In this document: positions 12,088 through 22,877 of the stretch, one piece after another
How the letters are laid out: each line of letters begins with the position of its first letter
How positions within the stretch are numbered: position 1 is the first letter of the stretch
Program-made: the position numbers and the translations under genes
Assembly (NCBI GenBank): GCA_016584305.1
Contig: JACEEZ010015277.1
Coordinates: 297,501 to 361,500, forward strand
DNA: 64,000 nt
Source of the DNA: Chionoecetes opilio
Lineage: Eukaryota > Arthropoda > Malacostraca > Decapoda > Majidae
Direction: 5' to 3'
Notes under the pieces: model-generated
What the model saw: the letters and a program-made list of their open reading frames with translations, nothing else
Database searches by the model: none
What the model was told of the DNA's origin: nothing

Positions 12088-12702
12088 CTTTCTAAGTATA
12101 TTGCAGATATAGTAATATTTCAAGGGGTGTTGCACAACCCATTAGCCGATTAATAGACCAATGGGCTGTTCAACACTTAAAAACATTACTATATCTGCAA
12201 TATAAATTGTTACGCCCCCCCGTAACTTACCAAAGACAGTTCACTGTTCTGAGTTCGGCGTGGGGCTGGTGGTCCGAGGACTACTTACTGGTAACGTTCA
12301 GAGCACTGGCGAGTAAAAGAGCGTCTCCTTTAACCATTTATTTTCACATGGTACTTGAGAAGGCACACACAGTTACTGGAGGGGAGTGTATACACTTATC
12401 TTCACACACAAGCACACGCTTCAAGCATTCCAGGGCACAGGCGTATAGGCGAGAGGCGGGAGAGCAGATCCGGGCGTTACCATGGACGGGCGACGACTGT
12501 CTCCTCTGTCCTGTGTGCCACTGCCCGCCACGCTCTCCCTAGCACCCCTCCCCACCCCCTCTAGCAGCCTCGCCTCACTGCTGGCGTCTCTCAAGGTCGT
12601 ACCTACCCAGACATACACGATTACATGCCTCGCACGCCACCCAGACATACACGATTACATGATTACAGTACTAGCCTACAATCGTAACAATATGCTTAGA
12701 AA
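12088..12702. mobile_element. Small palindromic MITE split by a solo LTR
   Basis: Left arm: CTAAGTATATTGCAGATATA (12091-12110). Its reverse complement starts at 12185 (ACTATATCTGCAATATA) and resumes after the solo LTR at 12690 (ATATGCTTAGAAA). A hairpin centre with two CAACACTT/TGTTGCACAACCC-like strings lies between. Joining across the LTR restores the arm symmetry, which delimits the insertion. Confidence 0.7.
12208..12689 (+). mobile_element. Solo LTR of a Ty3/Gypsy-like element
   Basis: A 482-bp unit bounded by TGTTACG and CGTAACA, the same short inverted ends as the LTRs of the element at 19961-23490 and the same TGTTACGCCC start as that element's sense strand. It sits inside one arm of a MITE whose other arm is uninterrupted. 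The flanks (AAAT and ATAT) are only a poor target duplication. Body sequence differs from the 19961 LTRs, so this is a different family. Confidence 0.65.
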
Positions 12703-13142
12703 ATTTGACCAGAAATTTTCCTATGTCGTTATCCAGTAATACGATGAAAAGGAGATCATAATTGCTACGGACATTGTTTATTTCATAATAACAAAAACAT
12801 TTTCGTTTTTGGGTTTACATGGTGGTGTACGTGGAACACTGAAAAGTCATGTAGAAGGATATTGGTTGCGGCGAACAACATAACAACATCTACCCACTTG
12901 TGCGTTTTCCCACTAACTGATTTGTGATTTCACTCACTGACAGCGGCGCAGCACTCGAGGAATTCCTAATAAAACCTGTCGTACTGCAATTATTTATATT
13001 ATTCAGTCTATTTCGATATAATGAAGGAGCGAAAACATGTTATAACTAAGTTCTCATTATGTTATCGACTGGTTAAGGGTGACAATTTAGGCCTTTTGTG
13101 GGTTTTTAACCCTTTGTAATGACTATCGTACGTCTGGCAGTT
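12703..13142. other. Intergenic, nothing recognised
   Basis: AT-rich sequence with stops in all frames. No repeat structure that I can identify. Confidence 0.6.
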
Positions 13143-13144
13143 TA

Positions 13145-13806
13145 CCGTAGATAACAGTGAAGTCGCCACCTGCAGTGAAGTCGCCAGGCGCCAAATATTA
13201 CGAATTATAGCATCACTACTGATTTTTATGTGCCACTGAAGATGTTACACAGTAGTTTATATCATGGCTGTATAATCTACCCTGTTTCAGCGTTGTTTTA
13301 TGCTTTGTATCTGAAAATATAACTGTTGGGCATTTTCCTTCTCACGTTTTTCTTCGCGCAATGACAGACAGTAAACAGTAGCTTTTTGGGCGACAGGACA
13401 CAGACTTGCCAGATCTTTCAAACTTGAATAGAATCTATTTTCACGTTGGCAGAGGAATTTTTATATATCCAAGCATCTTCCGCAGCTAATATATATAGAG
13501 ACTTGTTTTACTTTACCTCTAATTTCCCTGAATTCCCCAGAGTGGCGACTCAACTGTTGGGTTAAAATACTTGCTGGCGACTTTACTGTAGTAGGTATAG
13601 TGAGGTCGCCACTCGGTTTTATTTTTGTAATTTGTTCATTTATAGCCCTAATATGACACAGATGAAGACACAAAATGACACAGACTTTCCAGATAGCCCC
13701 TTCTAACTTTCCTGAAATCATGGATGTAGAAATGAAGTATTAACGCCACCACACGTCTGTAAATAACAAAGAAACGTAGAACTGGCGACTTCACTGTTAT
13801 CTACGG
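13145..13806. mobile_element. Non-autonomous TA-flanked TIR element
   Basis: CCGTAGATAACAGTGAAGTC (13145) and its exact complement ending CTACGG (13806) bound 662 bp, with TA on both outer sides as expected for Tc1/mariner/pogo transposition. GTGAAGTCGCCA-like strings recur inside (13172, 13601). No transposase remains. Confidence 0.8.
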
Positions 13807-14324
13807 TAGTGCATTGATAGCTGGGAAATGATTTAAAATAATATTCTATTTTAAATCATGATATTATCCATGTTAATTCTCCATCATCTACATATTCCTT
13901 ATTAGGTGTACCGTTGAGTATTGATATGTGTTGATAATATGTTGGAAATGATTGAAATAAGGGAAAATATGACCTTGTGTTATCCCGTAATCTTTGCTCG
14001 GATAATCAAATGTTATTTTTATATGTAACTACACACATAGACTAACTGGTAACCTTTTTCCATGTAAACTCCTTCCTATGTACTACGTATCTCATCTTTA
14101 TTTCTATGTATCTCTGGGTGTTCGTGATTATGCTGGAAATATTTGAAATAAACTGATATATGATAATTTCTATAAACTATTATAAAAACTTCTATAACAA
14201 TTTTTAATAGCTTGAACAGGCCTAATAATAGTGATGGTACCGATATTGAGATACTATGTATATTGTATATTACTGCGTTAATATTATATAAAATTAAATG
14301 AATATTTCCCACTTTTACAAATAC
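13807..14324. other. Intergenic AT-rich DNA
   Basis: No open frame, known repeat or RNA gene recognised. Confidence 0.6.
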
Positions 14325-15362
14325 GTACCGGCGGGCATCTGGAGGATTGACGTCAAGTTGCCGCTGCTTGTCACTACTGATGTATTACTACATCAAGATA
14401 ATCATATAGCTGTTGTTTCAAAAGGTTTACACATCGAAATATTCAATTCTTCAAATTCTGTACATTAATTTTCAACATAATAAATTTTCCCGTCTGAAAA
14501 TACACCAGCGGCCCTTCGGAGGGCTGACGGAGGTAAATTTGCCGCCGGCGGCCGCCGTTCGCCGCTCTACAGCCTACGTAGTCCCGCCGGTGATGGTTAG
14601 CTGGGTAGCTCACTTCATTCAACTTATTTAAGCCTCTCATCTTCCATAACAAGTCACAAATGGAACAACAACAAAAAATAACGAGAGGACCTGCTAGCTA
14701 GATTAATAACGAACCCATATATCAGGTTCCTATATAATGTTCACCCGGGTAAATACCCGTAAAACATGATGTGCTGCTCCTCTAACACCTAACACACTCC
14801 CTTCTATGTGCTTCATGTCCTAATCTTACACGGTACTTACATTTCGATGGATGTAATGTCGGAGGCAGAGAGCTGTGTACGAAGCGAAGGAAGCCATTTT
14901 GGATTTTCAAATTTGTATTTTTTTCAAGATTATCTGACCTCCTGGAGCAACTTTTAATCTGTACCACAGCAACACAGAAAACATGCTCCAAGGCATGCAC
15001 GAGGACAGATCACTATCTAAATGGACCAAACATTTTGCCCCGAGAGTAGCCGCCTCTGATATTTTCTTGTGCACTTCAAATATACACCAGCGGGCGGACG
15101 GAGGTCTAACGTCAAGTAGCAGCTGGTTATCACCACTAATGTAATACTACATCAATATCATCATATAACTGTTGTTTTAGAATGTTTACACATAAAAGGA
15201 ATACATTTTTCAAATTCTGTACATTGATTTACAGATAATAAATTTTCCTCTCTGAAAATACACCAGCGGCACTACGGAGGACCTCGGGAGGCAAAGTTGC
15301 CGCTGGTGGCCGCCGTTCGCCGCTCTAATGCCTACGTAGGCCCGCCGGTGGTGGTTAGCTGG
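14325..15362. repeat. Direct duplication of a roughly 290-bp unit with GC-rich islands
   Basis: 14325-14620 and 15081-15362 share the order CACCAGCGG, GACGTCAAGT-like, ATATAACTGTTGTTT, TTCAAATTCTGTACATT, GAAAATACACCAGCGGC, GCCGCCGTTCGCCGCTCT and GCCTACGTAG. Intervening DNA (14621-15080) is unrelated and holds no gene. The second half of each unit is strikingly GC-rich in AT-rich surroundings. Confidence 0.75.
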
Positions 15363-15605
15363 GTGGTGGTTGGGGAAGTGTGTGGGTGTGGGTGGTTGGG
15401 GAAGGGGGTGGGTGTTGGTGGTTGGGGAAGGGGTGGGTGTTGGTGGTTGGGGAAAGGGGTGGGTGTTGGTGGTTGGGGAAGGAGATGGGTGTTGGAACTG
15501 GATATGTGGTTGGGAACGGGGGTGGGTGTTGGGAAAGGGGATGGGTGTTGGAACTAGATATGTGGGTGGGAACAGGGATGGATGTTGTGGGATGTGGGTG
15601 GGTGT
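15356..15605 (+). repeat. G-rich minisatellite
   Basis: Tandem units of about 25 bp based on GGTGTTGGTGGTTGGGGAAG, degenerating to GGTGTTGGAACTGGATATGT. Many GGGG runs give strong G-quadruplex potential on the plus strand. Pro/Thr-rich and Gly/Trp/Val-rich frames across it are artefacts. Confidence 0.85.
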
Positions 15606-15812
15606 TGGGGATGAAGTAGAGTGAATAATAGCAGATTCTTGAAGGACTCCAGCATCCCCCCTCTCTTTCTCTCTCGCGGTGAACACCTTCTGTGACGTTA
15701 TCAATAATATTCGCGGGCCTGTTGGAGGGATGAAACATTTTTCCCGCGCTTTTTACAAAGGTCGTGTTTTTACGGAAATAAGGCGTGGAAATGAATAATT
15801 TTTTGTGGATCA

Positions 15813-16047
15813 AAGCCATGTTTTTGTCGTCCAAGCACAGTCTTGGATACGAAGACCGTTTTTTGGCGCGTTTGAAAAAGGATTGATTTCAGCGACAAAA
15901 ACACAACAAGCTTGGTAGGAGCCGAAATAATAATCAGTCCAAAACATTGCAAACAGTACCACAAAGTAGTAAAACACACATTACAGCAAGTGTTATTGGA
16001 TTGGGATTCGTAATCCAAGACCGTGCTTGGACGACAAAAACACGGCT
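15813..16047. mobile_element. MITE with GTTTTTGTCGTCCAAGCAC inverted ends
   Basis: GTTTTTGTCGTCCAAGCAC plus AGTCTTGGAT on the left is mirrored on the right (ATCCAAGACCGTGCTTGGAC). A diverged copy, inverted, lies at 56225-56432. There is no coding content. Confidence 0.75.
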
Positions 16048-16830
16048 ACGGTAGGTAGGTGTTTTGAATGAACATGCAACATATTTGTGCAAATAAAAAA
16101 TGGGTCAGGACGAATAAAAGGACGAGAGTAAAATTTTACAAAATTTGTCGCTACAAAATACGCCTCTTTTGCTTCATACATTTTTCCTATGTAAAAAAAG
16201 TTTGTTGTTATCAGTTTATGAACTGATAGGTCATATACTCTTCTTCGTTTTCATCTATGTTCATGTTTTCAAAAAGTTTGTAAAAAGGCAAAGTTGTTGT
16301 TGTTGTTGTCGGTCATTTCGGCTTCGGAACGGTGCAACTCAATGTCAAAACAAGGGGCGTTGAGTTGCTTGTGCAGCCTAGAGCAGTAGAGGGAGGGTGC
16401 AAGGTCGACAGTCGCTGATCTGCTACCTACGGTACATGAAGTAAGTTTCTCCCATCACCGGCAAGTTACTTTTTGTGACTGGAAGAGCATTTGAGCAGTG
16501 TGGAGACATAGTAACTACCTCATTCACGCTAGTATGACATCCTGGAGCGGCTAGTATTCCGCAGGAGTTGGCGGTGTAGCGGACCAATCCATTACCCTGA
16601 CCAGTTTATTTCCCTGCCACGACTACGCACGCACGGCAGATGACGTCACAGGAAAACTGACATTTCGGTAGAGGGCATTCACCGATTTCGAGGCTGAAAC
16701 TAAGTTTTTCTGAATAGTTTTGATGTGTTTTGAATGAATCTGGCACTCGTTTTTGTCAGAAAAAGGTAATTTTTAACACCAGGACCGAAATTCCCTACAC
16801 AATTGGGAGTATGGTTTCTGTTCACCTTAT
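16048..16830. other. Intergenic with fragments of dispersed repeats
   Basis: A CCGCAGGAGTTGGCGG string near 16560 is a lone end of the MITE family at 46603. From about 16680 the sequence matches, to 16765, the dispersed CCGATTTCGAGG…GATGTGTTTTGAAT repeat, and 16770-16840 matches (inverted) 23548-23625. A TTG triplet run is at 16289. No gene. Confidence 0.6.
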
Positions 16831-17188
16831 TGGATTCTAAGAAACATTCTCTATGAGCTTCCGTCGTAAATCACTACTTGCGGAGATATAAGATTTTTTT
16901 AATAGTGAGGAGTGTAGTTATATGAGATATGAAAATAAAACTAACCTAACCCCACCTTTTGACTCACTAACCTAACCTAATCCCACGCTTTAACCTCCTA
17001 ACTAAAGCCAAATCTGCATTAAAAAAGTGTCCGCGGCAAGGGAAGAACAGGCGATGCAGGTCACAAGAGGAAGAAGAGTGTAGCGGACGTAAACACTAGT
17101 CTCTCGTCTCCCTATAAACAGCATGTCATTATTTCCAAAAGTAATGATTTGCGACGGAAGCTCATAGAGAGAATGTTTACTAGAATCG
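16831..17188. mobile_element. Foldback MITE
   Basis: GATTCTAAGAAACATTCTCT followed by ATGAGCTTCCGTCG at the left is mirrored at 17150-17188. A CTAACCTAACC array sits in the middle (about 16941-17000). No reading frame. Confidence 0.7.
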
Positions 17189-17218
17189 GTAAATCTGAAG
17201 AACAAAGGCTCCACCCCC

Positions 17219-17462
17219 TATCTTCTTCTTCTTATAGCCAACAAGCTTGGGGACATGGTGGGAAACCAGGATTTTTGGGTGGGGGAGCACACACATAAGG
17301 GAAATATGGCCCCCCCCCAAAAAAAAATCCCTAACTAGGGAAATATCCCTAGTTCATACACTTTATTGGGTTCATACTTCCATTATATGTGTGCTCCCCC
17401 ACCCAAAAACCCCGGTTTCCACCATGTCCCCAAGCTTGTTGGCTATAAGAAGAAGAAGATAG
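17219..17462. mobile_element. Compact hairpin MITE
   Basis: Arms of about 75 bp: TCTTCTTCTTCTTATAGCC, then AACAAGCTTGGGGACATGG, then TTTTTGGGTGGGGGAGCACA are mirrored on the right. The loop contains TATCCCTAGTT-type strings. The transcript would form a long hairpin. Confidence 0.85.
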
Positions 17463-17489
17463 GAGGTTGAGTCTTTATTCTAAAGATGA

Positions 17490-17640
17490 CAAAACTCTAC
17501 AGACCTAACCTAGCACCCCTCCTCGAGCCCCTAGTGCTGTGCACTAACCTAACCTGCCCTAACCTAACCTGACCTGACCTAACCTGACCTACTCTTCTCT
17601 ACTCTAACCTAACCTAACCTAGCGGACAGGGGTGCATTTC
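17490..17640. repeat. Degenerate CTAACCTAACCTG array
   Basis: Telomere-type AACCT units mixed with GACCT and GCCCT variants. Confidence 0.7.
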
Positions 17641-17679
17641 TCAAAACTGGGGAAAAATATCCTAAAAGAAAAATTCGTC

Positions 17680-18200
17680 TGTAGGGGTTGTTAACTTGTT
17701 TGTTTGTTAACGAGAGTCAAACTCTCGTTAGTCGTTACCGCATGTCTGTAACGACACGTTCGCCCTAGGTGGCAACAGAAGCGCCCAGGCAGACAGGGAC
17801 AGTTGTCAGCTGGCCTCTGCCCGGGCACCTTGTATTTCTGGGTCGGGAAATAAACTACCACAGTTCAGCTCTGCCTCTCGTTCCACCTCTCGCTCCAATA
17901 TGGCGCAGTGAGTAGGAGACATTATTGTTCCTTTCTCATGTTTCATTATACAGCATCGAGATGCGACTTGTATAATTGGGGGGGGAGTGTAGGGGTTGTT
18001 AACTTGTTTGTTTGTTAACGAGAGTCAAACTCTCGTTAGTCGTTACCGCGTGGCGGTAACGACACGTTCGCCCAAGGTGGCAACAGAGGCAGAGAGGGAC
18101 AGTTGTCAGCTGGCCTCTGCCCGGGCACCTTGTATTTCTGGGTCGGGAAATAAACTACCACAGTTCAGCTCTGCCTCTCGTTCCACCTCTCGCTCCAATA
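17680..18200 (+). mobile_element. TRIM (miniature LTR retroelement) with perfect 5-bp target duplication
   Basis: LTR 17680-17900 (TGTAGGGGTTGTTAACTTG…CCAATA) is followed at once by the PBS-like TGGCGCAGTGAGTAGGA. A 59-bp middle and a G-rich polypurine tract (GGGGGGGGGAG, ending 17987) come next, then the second LTR 17988-18200. The LTRs differ chiefly by an 8-bp deletion near the GAAGCGCCCAGGCAGACAGG segment. The flanks TCGTC (17675-17679) and TCGTC (18201-18205) are identical, as expected for Ty3-type integration. AATAAA near 17848 may serve polyadenylation. With an internal region under 90 bp it encodes nothing and depends on a relative in trans. Confidence 0.9.
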
Positions 18201-18205
18201 TCGTC

Positions 18206-19897
18206 CATTGCGCATCTCGCTGGACTTAGTTTTTCTCAAGAACCTGAAATTTAATATCGGCCATGTAGGCCCTCCAACTGAACAGCTTCACACCACTGGG
18301 TTACAGGCAGTGGATGCCGATCCTCCCATTGACGAAAGCGCACCCTCTCTTGACGAAGTCAGAGAGGCTGTAGCAAAGTTGAGGGGTGGAAAGGCAGCTG
18401 GTGTTTGTAATATCAATGCGGAGCTCCTCAAAGCTGGGGGTGAGGCCATGATCCACGGGTTGCATGCTGTCCTGACTGCCGTGTGGCAATCAGGTACCAT
18501 TCCTCCTGACTGGAAAAGGGGGCTGGTCGTCCCTATCTGGAAAGGGAAAGGGGACCGTCAGGACTGCAACAATTACCGGGGTATTACACTGCTCAGTGTA
18601 CCAGGCAAGGTGCTTGCCCATCTACTGCTGACACGGATTCGCAGCCATCTGGTGAAGCATCAGAGACCTCAGCAGTCTGGGTTCACGCCTGGTAAGTCAA
18701 CAACGGATCATATCCTAGCGCTTCGTGTCCTGGTGGAACGCCGACGTGAGTTTCGACGGGATGCTTGCAGCCTATGCTGATCTCAAGAAGGCGTTTGACT
18801 CAGTGCATCGTGAGTCACTCTGGGATCTTCTGCGACTTCGAGGGATTCCTGCAAGGACTATTGGTTTGATAACTGGTCTGTATTCTGGGACTGAGAGTGC
18901 TGTGAAGTGTGGGGCAGGTGTATCTGGCTTCTTTCCTGTGAATACAGGAGTGAGGCAAGGGTGCGTCCTTGCCCCATCACTTTTCAACGCTTGTATGGAC
19001 TGTGTATTGGACAAGGTTGTAGATCAAAGTGATTGTGGAGCATCCGTCGGCAACACCAAGATCACTGATCTTGTTTTTGCCGATGATGCAGTAATCTTTG
19101 CTGAGTCGCTGGAGGTCCTGGTGATGGCTCTCGAGGCGCTGCACGAGGAGGCAAAGCCTTTGGGACTTGAGGTCTCCTGGCTCAAGACCAAGGTCCAGGT
19201 GTTTGGAGACTTACTAGATGAACCAGTACAGTCTGTTCATGCGTGTGGCGAGGACATTGAGATCTTGGAAAGTTTTACATACCTTGGTAGCGCAGTCCAT
19301 AATGACGGCGGGTCACGTCAAGAAGTCTTACGGCGGATTGGCATAGCCCACGGGGTTATGGACTTGCTCAGCGGGAGTATTTGGCGTTGTCGGTACCTGT
19401 GCAGGAGGACAAAGATCCGGATCTTCAAATCGCTTGTGATCCCTGTCTTACTCTATGGTTGTGAGACATGGACACTAAATAGTGACTTGAAGAGACGAAT
19501 CAATGCCTTTGGTAATAAGTGTCTTCGCAGAATCATGGGGTATCGCTGGGATGATTACGTGTCAAATCAGCGATTACACCGTGAGACTGAATCGAGGCCT
19601 ATTACCTGCATAGTCCGTCAGCGCCAACTTTGGCTATATGGGCATGTGGCACGCTACCCTGAAACCGATCCTTCTCATCGGGTTGTATCTGTAAGAGACA
19701 ATCCTGCGTGGAGGAGGCCAAGGGGGCGCCCACAAGGCTCGTGGCTGGGGCAAGTTGATGTTTCTTGTCGAGAGCTGCTTGGTATGGGAAAGGAGCCTGC
19801 ATGGGAACTCGCGCGTGGTGACCCCCGGGAGTGGTGTTGTAGGGTGGGCGAGGCGACGCGCCCCCCGGCGTATGCCCCCAATGATTGATTGATTGAT
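18206..19897 (+). mobile_element. LINE reverse transcriptase, 5'-truncated, one frameshift, ATTG tail
   Basis: Reading 18208-18756 gives the N-terminal RT region (NNYRGITLLSVPGKV, then QQSGFTPGKSTTDHIL). It shifts frame near 18757 and continues from 18765 to 19886 with motif A AYADLKKAFDSV, RQGCVLAPSLFNA and the catalytic FADD (about 19076-19087). LLYGCETWTL and a C-terminal RQLWLYGHVAR block follow. The stop lies inside a GATTGATTGATTGAT tail, like the short 3' repeats of RTE-type LINEs. The polymerase copies its RNA at nicked target DNA. The endonuclease half is absent. The copy is dead because of the single-base indel but otherwise well preserved, so it is fairly recent. Clade placement (RTE-like) is inference. 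Confidence 0.88.
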
Positions 19898-19960
19898 GTA
19901 GGCAAAGTAAGGATCGGCACTCATTAAAATCTAAACAGATGTGTTAAGGACAGTAAGTAT

Positions 19961-20574
19961 TGTTACGCAGGGCACTCACCTTCCGTATCACACCAAAGGG
20001 CGCCTCGCGTAAACACTTAACTCCTGACGAAGGTTCGGCAGAAAAAACCCTGAAGCGAGTAACTTTCTCACCGCTGAGGGCACCTTTATCATTCATCCGG
20101 AGGAAGAGGACACTGACACACTGTAATACACTGTCTAATTTAATGGCGGAGGTCACAATACAAAGTCCTGATGTGGGGGACAGAGACTCACATGGTCACA
20201 CTGTCTAAATGGTTATCTAACACACACTCGAGGCTTACATGAATGGCACACAACACACAGGTACTGGCTTAATGCGAGGCGCTGACTTAAGGAGACACTA
20301 GCATTCTCCTGACGGCATGGCAGATACACCAAGGGCGGCGCTGGCTTGCCGCCTCGCCTCTCTCTCAAGCCCACCTTCCCACCTCGTGTCTCCCAACGCT
20401 CTCCCTCGTCTCTCTCACACCACCCTCCTCGCTGCCGGCTGTCGCCGCTCCCATGGCAACGGCCCCAAGGCCGCACCGCAGACCCTCGTACACACAGACA
20501 GACGGACATTGCTCGCGTCACATACACACAACAAATACACACAGACAGACGGACACTTCTCTGCGGGCGTAACA
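19961..20574 (-). repeat. 3' LTR of the minus-strand Gypsy-like element
   Basis: Direct copy of 22878-23490, bounded by TGTTACG and CGTAACA. The outer host flank is GTAT. Confidence 0.9.
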
Positions 20575-20896
20575 ATATCCTCCTTCCTCCAGAACAGCGT
20601 CCCGCTGTTTCCTTTATCCTAAATCCTTTATCCTAAAAAGTACATAAAAGAAAAAAAATAGGGAAACCATAGTTGTAACACAAAATTAACAATAAAAAAT
20701 CCTCAAATGAAGGGCCACTCGCCTCATCATTAAACACATCCCTAAACCAACTATTACCACCCAAAGCCTTACAGCTGCAATTAAATCCCTCCATTGCCTC
20801 CACCAGCCGCCACACAGTGTTGGAAGGTCGCACCAGGCCGCCCTCCTCTTCGCATGCGAGACACACAAGCAGGAACTCTAGCTGCACCCTCAATCA

Positions 20897-21150
20897 GGCG
20901 CCACAAACCACAGGGGACGTCCTCTACCCTGGGCTCGCCTCGATCAGAGGTAACCACGGCCCAGGAGTCACTCGACTGGCACCGCAGTTCTCTCTGCTCC
21001 ACTGCTCGTCTCCGCGGCAAAGGGCGCCACAAGCCACAGGGGACGTTCTCTACCCTGGGCTCGCCTCAGAGGTAACCACGGCCCAGCAGTCACTCTCGAC
21101 TGGCACCGCAGTTCTCCTCTGCTCCACTGCTCGTCTCCGCGGCAAAGGGC
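20897..21150. repeat. Two tandem roughly 126-bp units inside the LTR element
   Basis: GGCGCCACAAACCACAGGGG starts unit one and GGCGCCACAAGCCACAGGGG (21023) unit two. Both contain TACCCTGGGCTCGCCTC and GAGGTAACCACGGCCCAG. A third GGCGCCAC at 21148 closes the array. Confidence 0.85.
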
Positions 21151-21424
21151 GCCACGACTTCCCGACCGACCATGCCCTCCACTGCAAAGCGCCGGTGATG
21201 GTGACAGGACTCAACAGCGACACGCTGTGGCTGGCTCTGCCTGGTAGAGGGCACGATGCATCCCTCCGCCATCGTACACCTGCCACAGCTTCGGCGGGGG
21301 CCACGCACTGCGCTCGCCATCCTCCTGAAGGCGCAGCAGAGGCAAGTATGGGGACGTCTTGTTCATCCTGGCTCTCCGAGGCCTCCACTGCTTGTTATCC
21401 TCCTGAAGGCGCGGCTTCCCACGC

Positions 21425-22175
21425 TCACCACGCTGGCGGCTCTTCCGGTGACCCCATGCCGAGGCGAAGTGAGCGGGCCTCTTGTCCTCCCTCCGTGGGC
21501 GCTTGATCCGCACCCGTCGGGGCGGCAGGCCACCTGCAAGGCCCTTCATGCCTTTTACGCCGCTTGCCAGCGCCGCGAATTGGGCCCGACAGGCTTTCCA
21601 CGGCACCAGCGCATCCAGCTCCTGCGGCCTGTGTCGCAAGTCGCCACATTCCTGACATGCACTCGGGCCCGCATGGCGAAGCGGAGACTCGTGAGGTAGG
21701 TGGAGTGGGTGGTGAGAGGGGCAGGGCTACGCTATCCTTACAACCACAAGACGCGGACGCGCCCTCAACCCCAATCAGATCACCCACAGCCAGGTATGCC
21801 TCCCACGACACTTTTCCATCAAAATTCAATGGTTTCCTCCGCCCTGTGGCTCCTACAGGCGAGTGCACGCTTCGCGGAGGAGAACTCCGGGGCGTAGTAT
21901 AGCGGTGAAGAAAGGCAAGCGGAGCGAGTCGGGTTGGCGAGAGCGGTGGTGTGTATAGAGATGCTGCCACTCCCTGTGTCCTCCCTGCCATTGCCATGGG
22001 AACCACGTGTGAGTCCGCGCGTGTGCCAGACTCCGTTAAGTGCACAGGCAGGGAGCCCTCTATGGCTGCTGTCTCACTCTTCTGCCGCTCCTCCTCCTGT
22101 ATCATGCCCTCAACTGGCCTCAGGCGCTCTGTTGACTCCACCATACCAGCTGAAACCTTCATCCTGCGACTCAGC
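21425..22175 (-). pseudogene. Gag-like remnant in wrong order
   Basis: In the minus direction, downstream of the protease-like frame, NFDGKVSWEAYLA appears. This resembles the start of a Gypsy-type capsid domain, and it is followed by low-complexity Pro/Ser/Arg-rich sequence. Capsid normally precedes protease, so the interior has been rearranged or is a patchwork of deletions. No zinc knuckle with intact CCHC spacing is visible. Function is doubtful. Confidence 0.5.
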
Positions 22176-22808
22176 CTACAGGGCACTTACTTTTGTCTCG
22201 GGTTTCGGGGCCAGACGCACTCTCTCCACGGCCACTACCTTTGCAGGGGCGTCACCTGGGAACAAGGGCAGCTCTTCCTCGCCTACCCTTAACAGTTTCT
22301 TCCCCAGATCGACACACGCCATTGCCTGCGTCAGGTAGTCCAGGCCGAGGAGACAAGAGTCCTCTATCTCGGCGACGTAAACAGGCAGCGTCACTTCACT
22401 GCTCCCTACGCTGATTTCCACGCTCACTGGCCCTTTCAGAGATGTACAGTGCCCCGTCCCGCCACATAGTCGCTGGGTGGCTTCAGGCAGGTAACGTCCT
22501 TCCACAGCAGCGCATGCCTCGTCAGTATCCTGCCTCACGTCAGCCGGTACCTCGGTTAAGCCTCTGCTCAGTGTGTCTCTCACTTCTTTTAAATTCTGTT
22601 TCATTCCACTTAAATTTTCATTTTTTCTAACCATTTCTTTCATCAGTCTCTCATTTTCACTTCTGTTATGGCTCATCATTTCTTTCATCATGGCCATGAT
22701 CCTGTTCGTGTCCACTCTCTCGCTATCTGCCATAAGAAGCGCGCCACTTTCTTCCTCAGTGACGTCACAAGGCGTCACCTCGCTTTCCCCTTCCTCCTTG
22801 CCCGCCAT
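22176..22808 (-). pseudogene. Gag N-terminus fused to retropepsin-like tail
   Basis: 210 codons starting MAGKEEGE 70 nt after the 5' LTR. Residues about 30-85 form a charged Met/Lys/Glu-rich coiled segment (MMKEMMSHNRSENERLMKEM), as in the N-terminus of gag. Residues about 125-185 (GPVSVEISVGSSEVTLPVYV, then CLLGLDYL) look like the C-terminal half of a retropepsin, including the ILG-type LLGLDYL motif. The catalytic D-T/S-G is missing, so an internal deletion fused gag to the back of protease. It is open, but enzymatically dead as far as can be seen. Confidence 0.7.
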
Positions 22809-22877
22809 CTTGACCGCGTGTTACACAGCTACCGGCCACAGATTTTTCTACAATCAACCCCAAACTACTGACACCAA

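Noticed and set aside
15210..15834. Pro/Thr-rich frame (minus) and Gly/Trp/Val frames (plus)
   Set aside because: Frames across the G-rich minisatellite.
20817..21902. Several long overlapping frames on both strands
   Set aside because: GC-rich, stop-poor interior of the minus-strand LTR element; antisense to the gag-like remnant and without recognisable domains.
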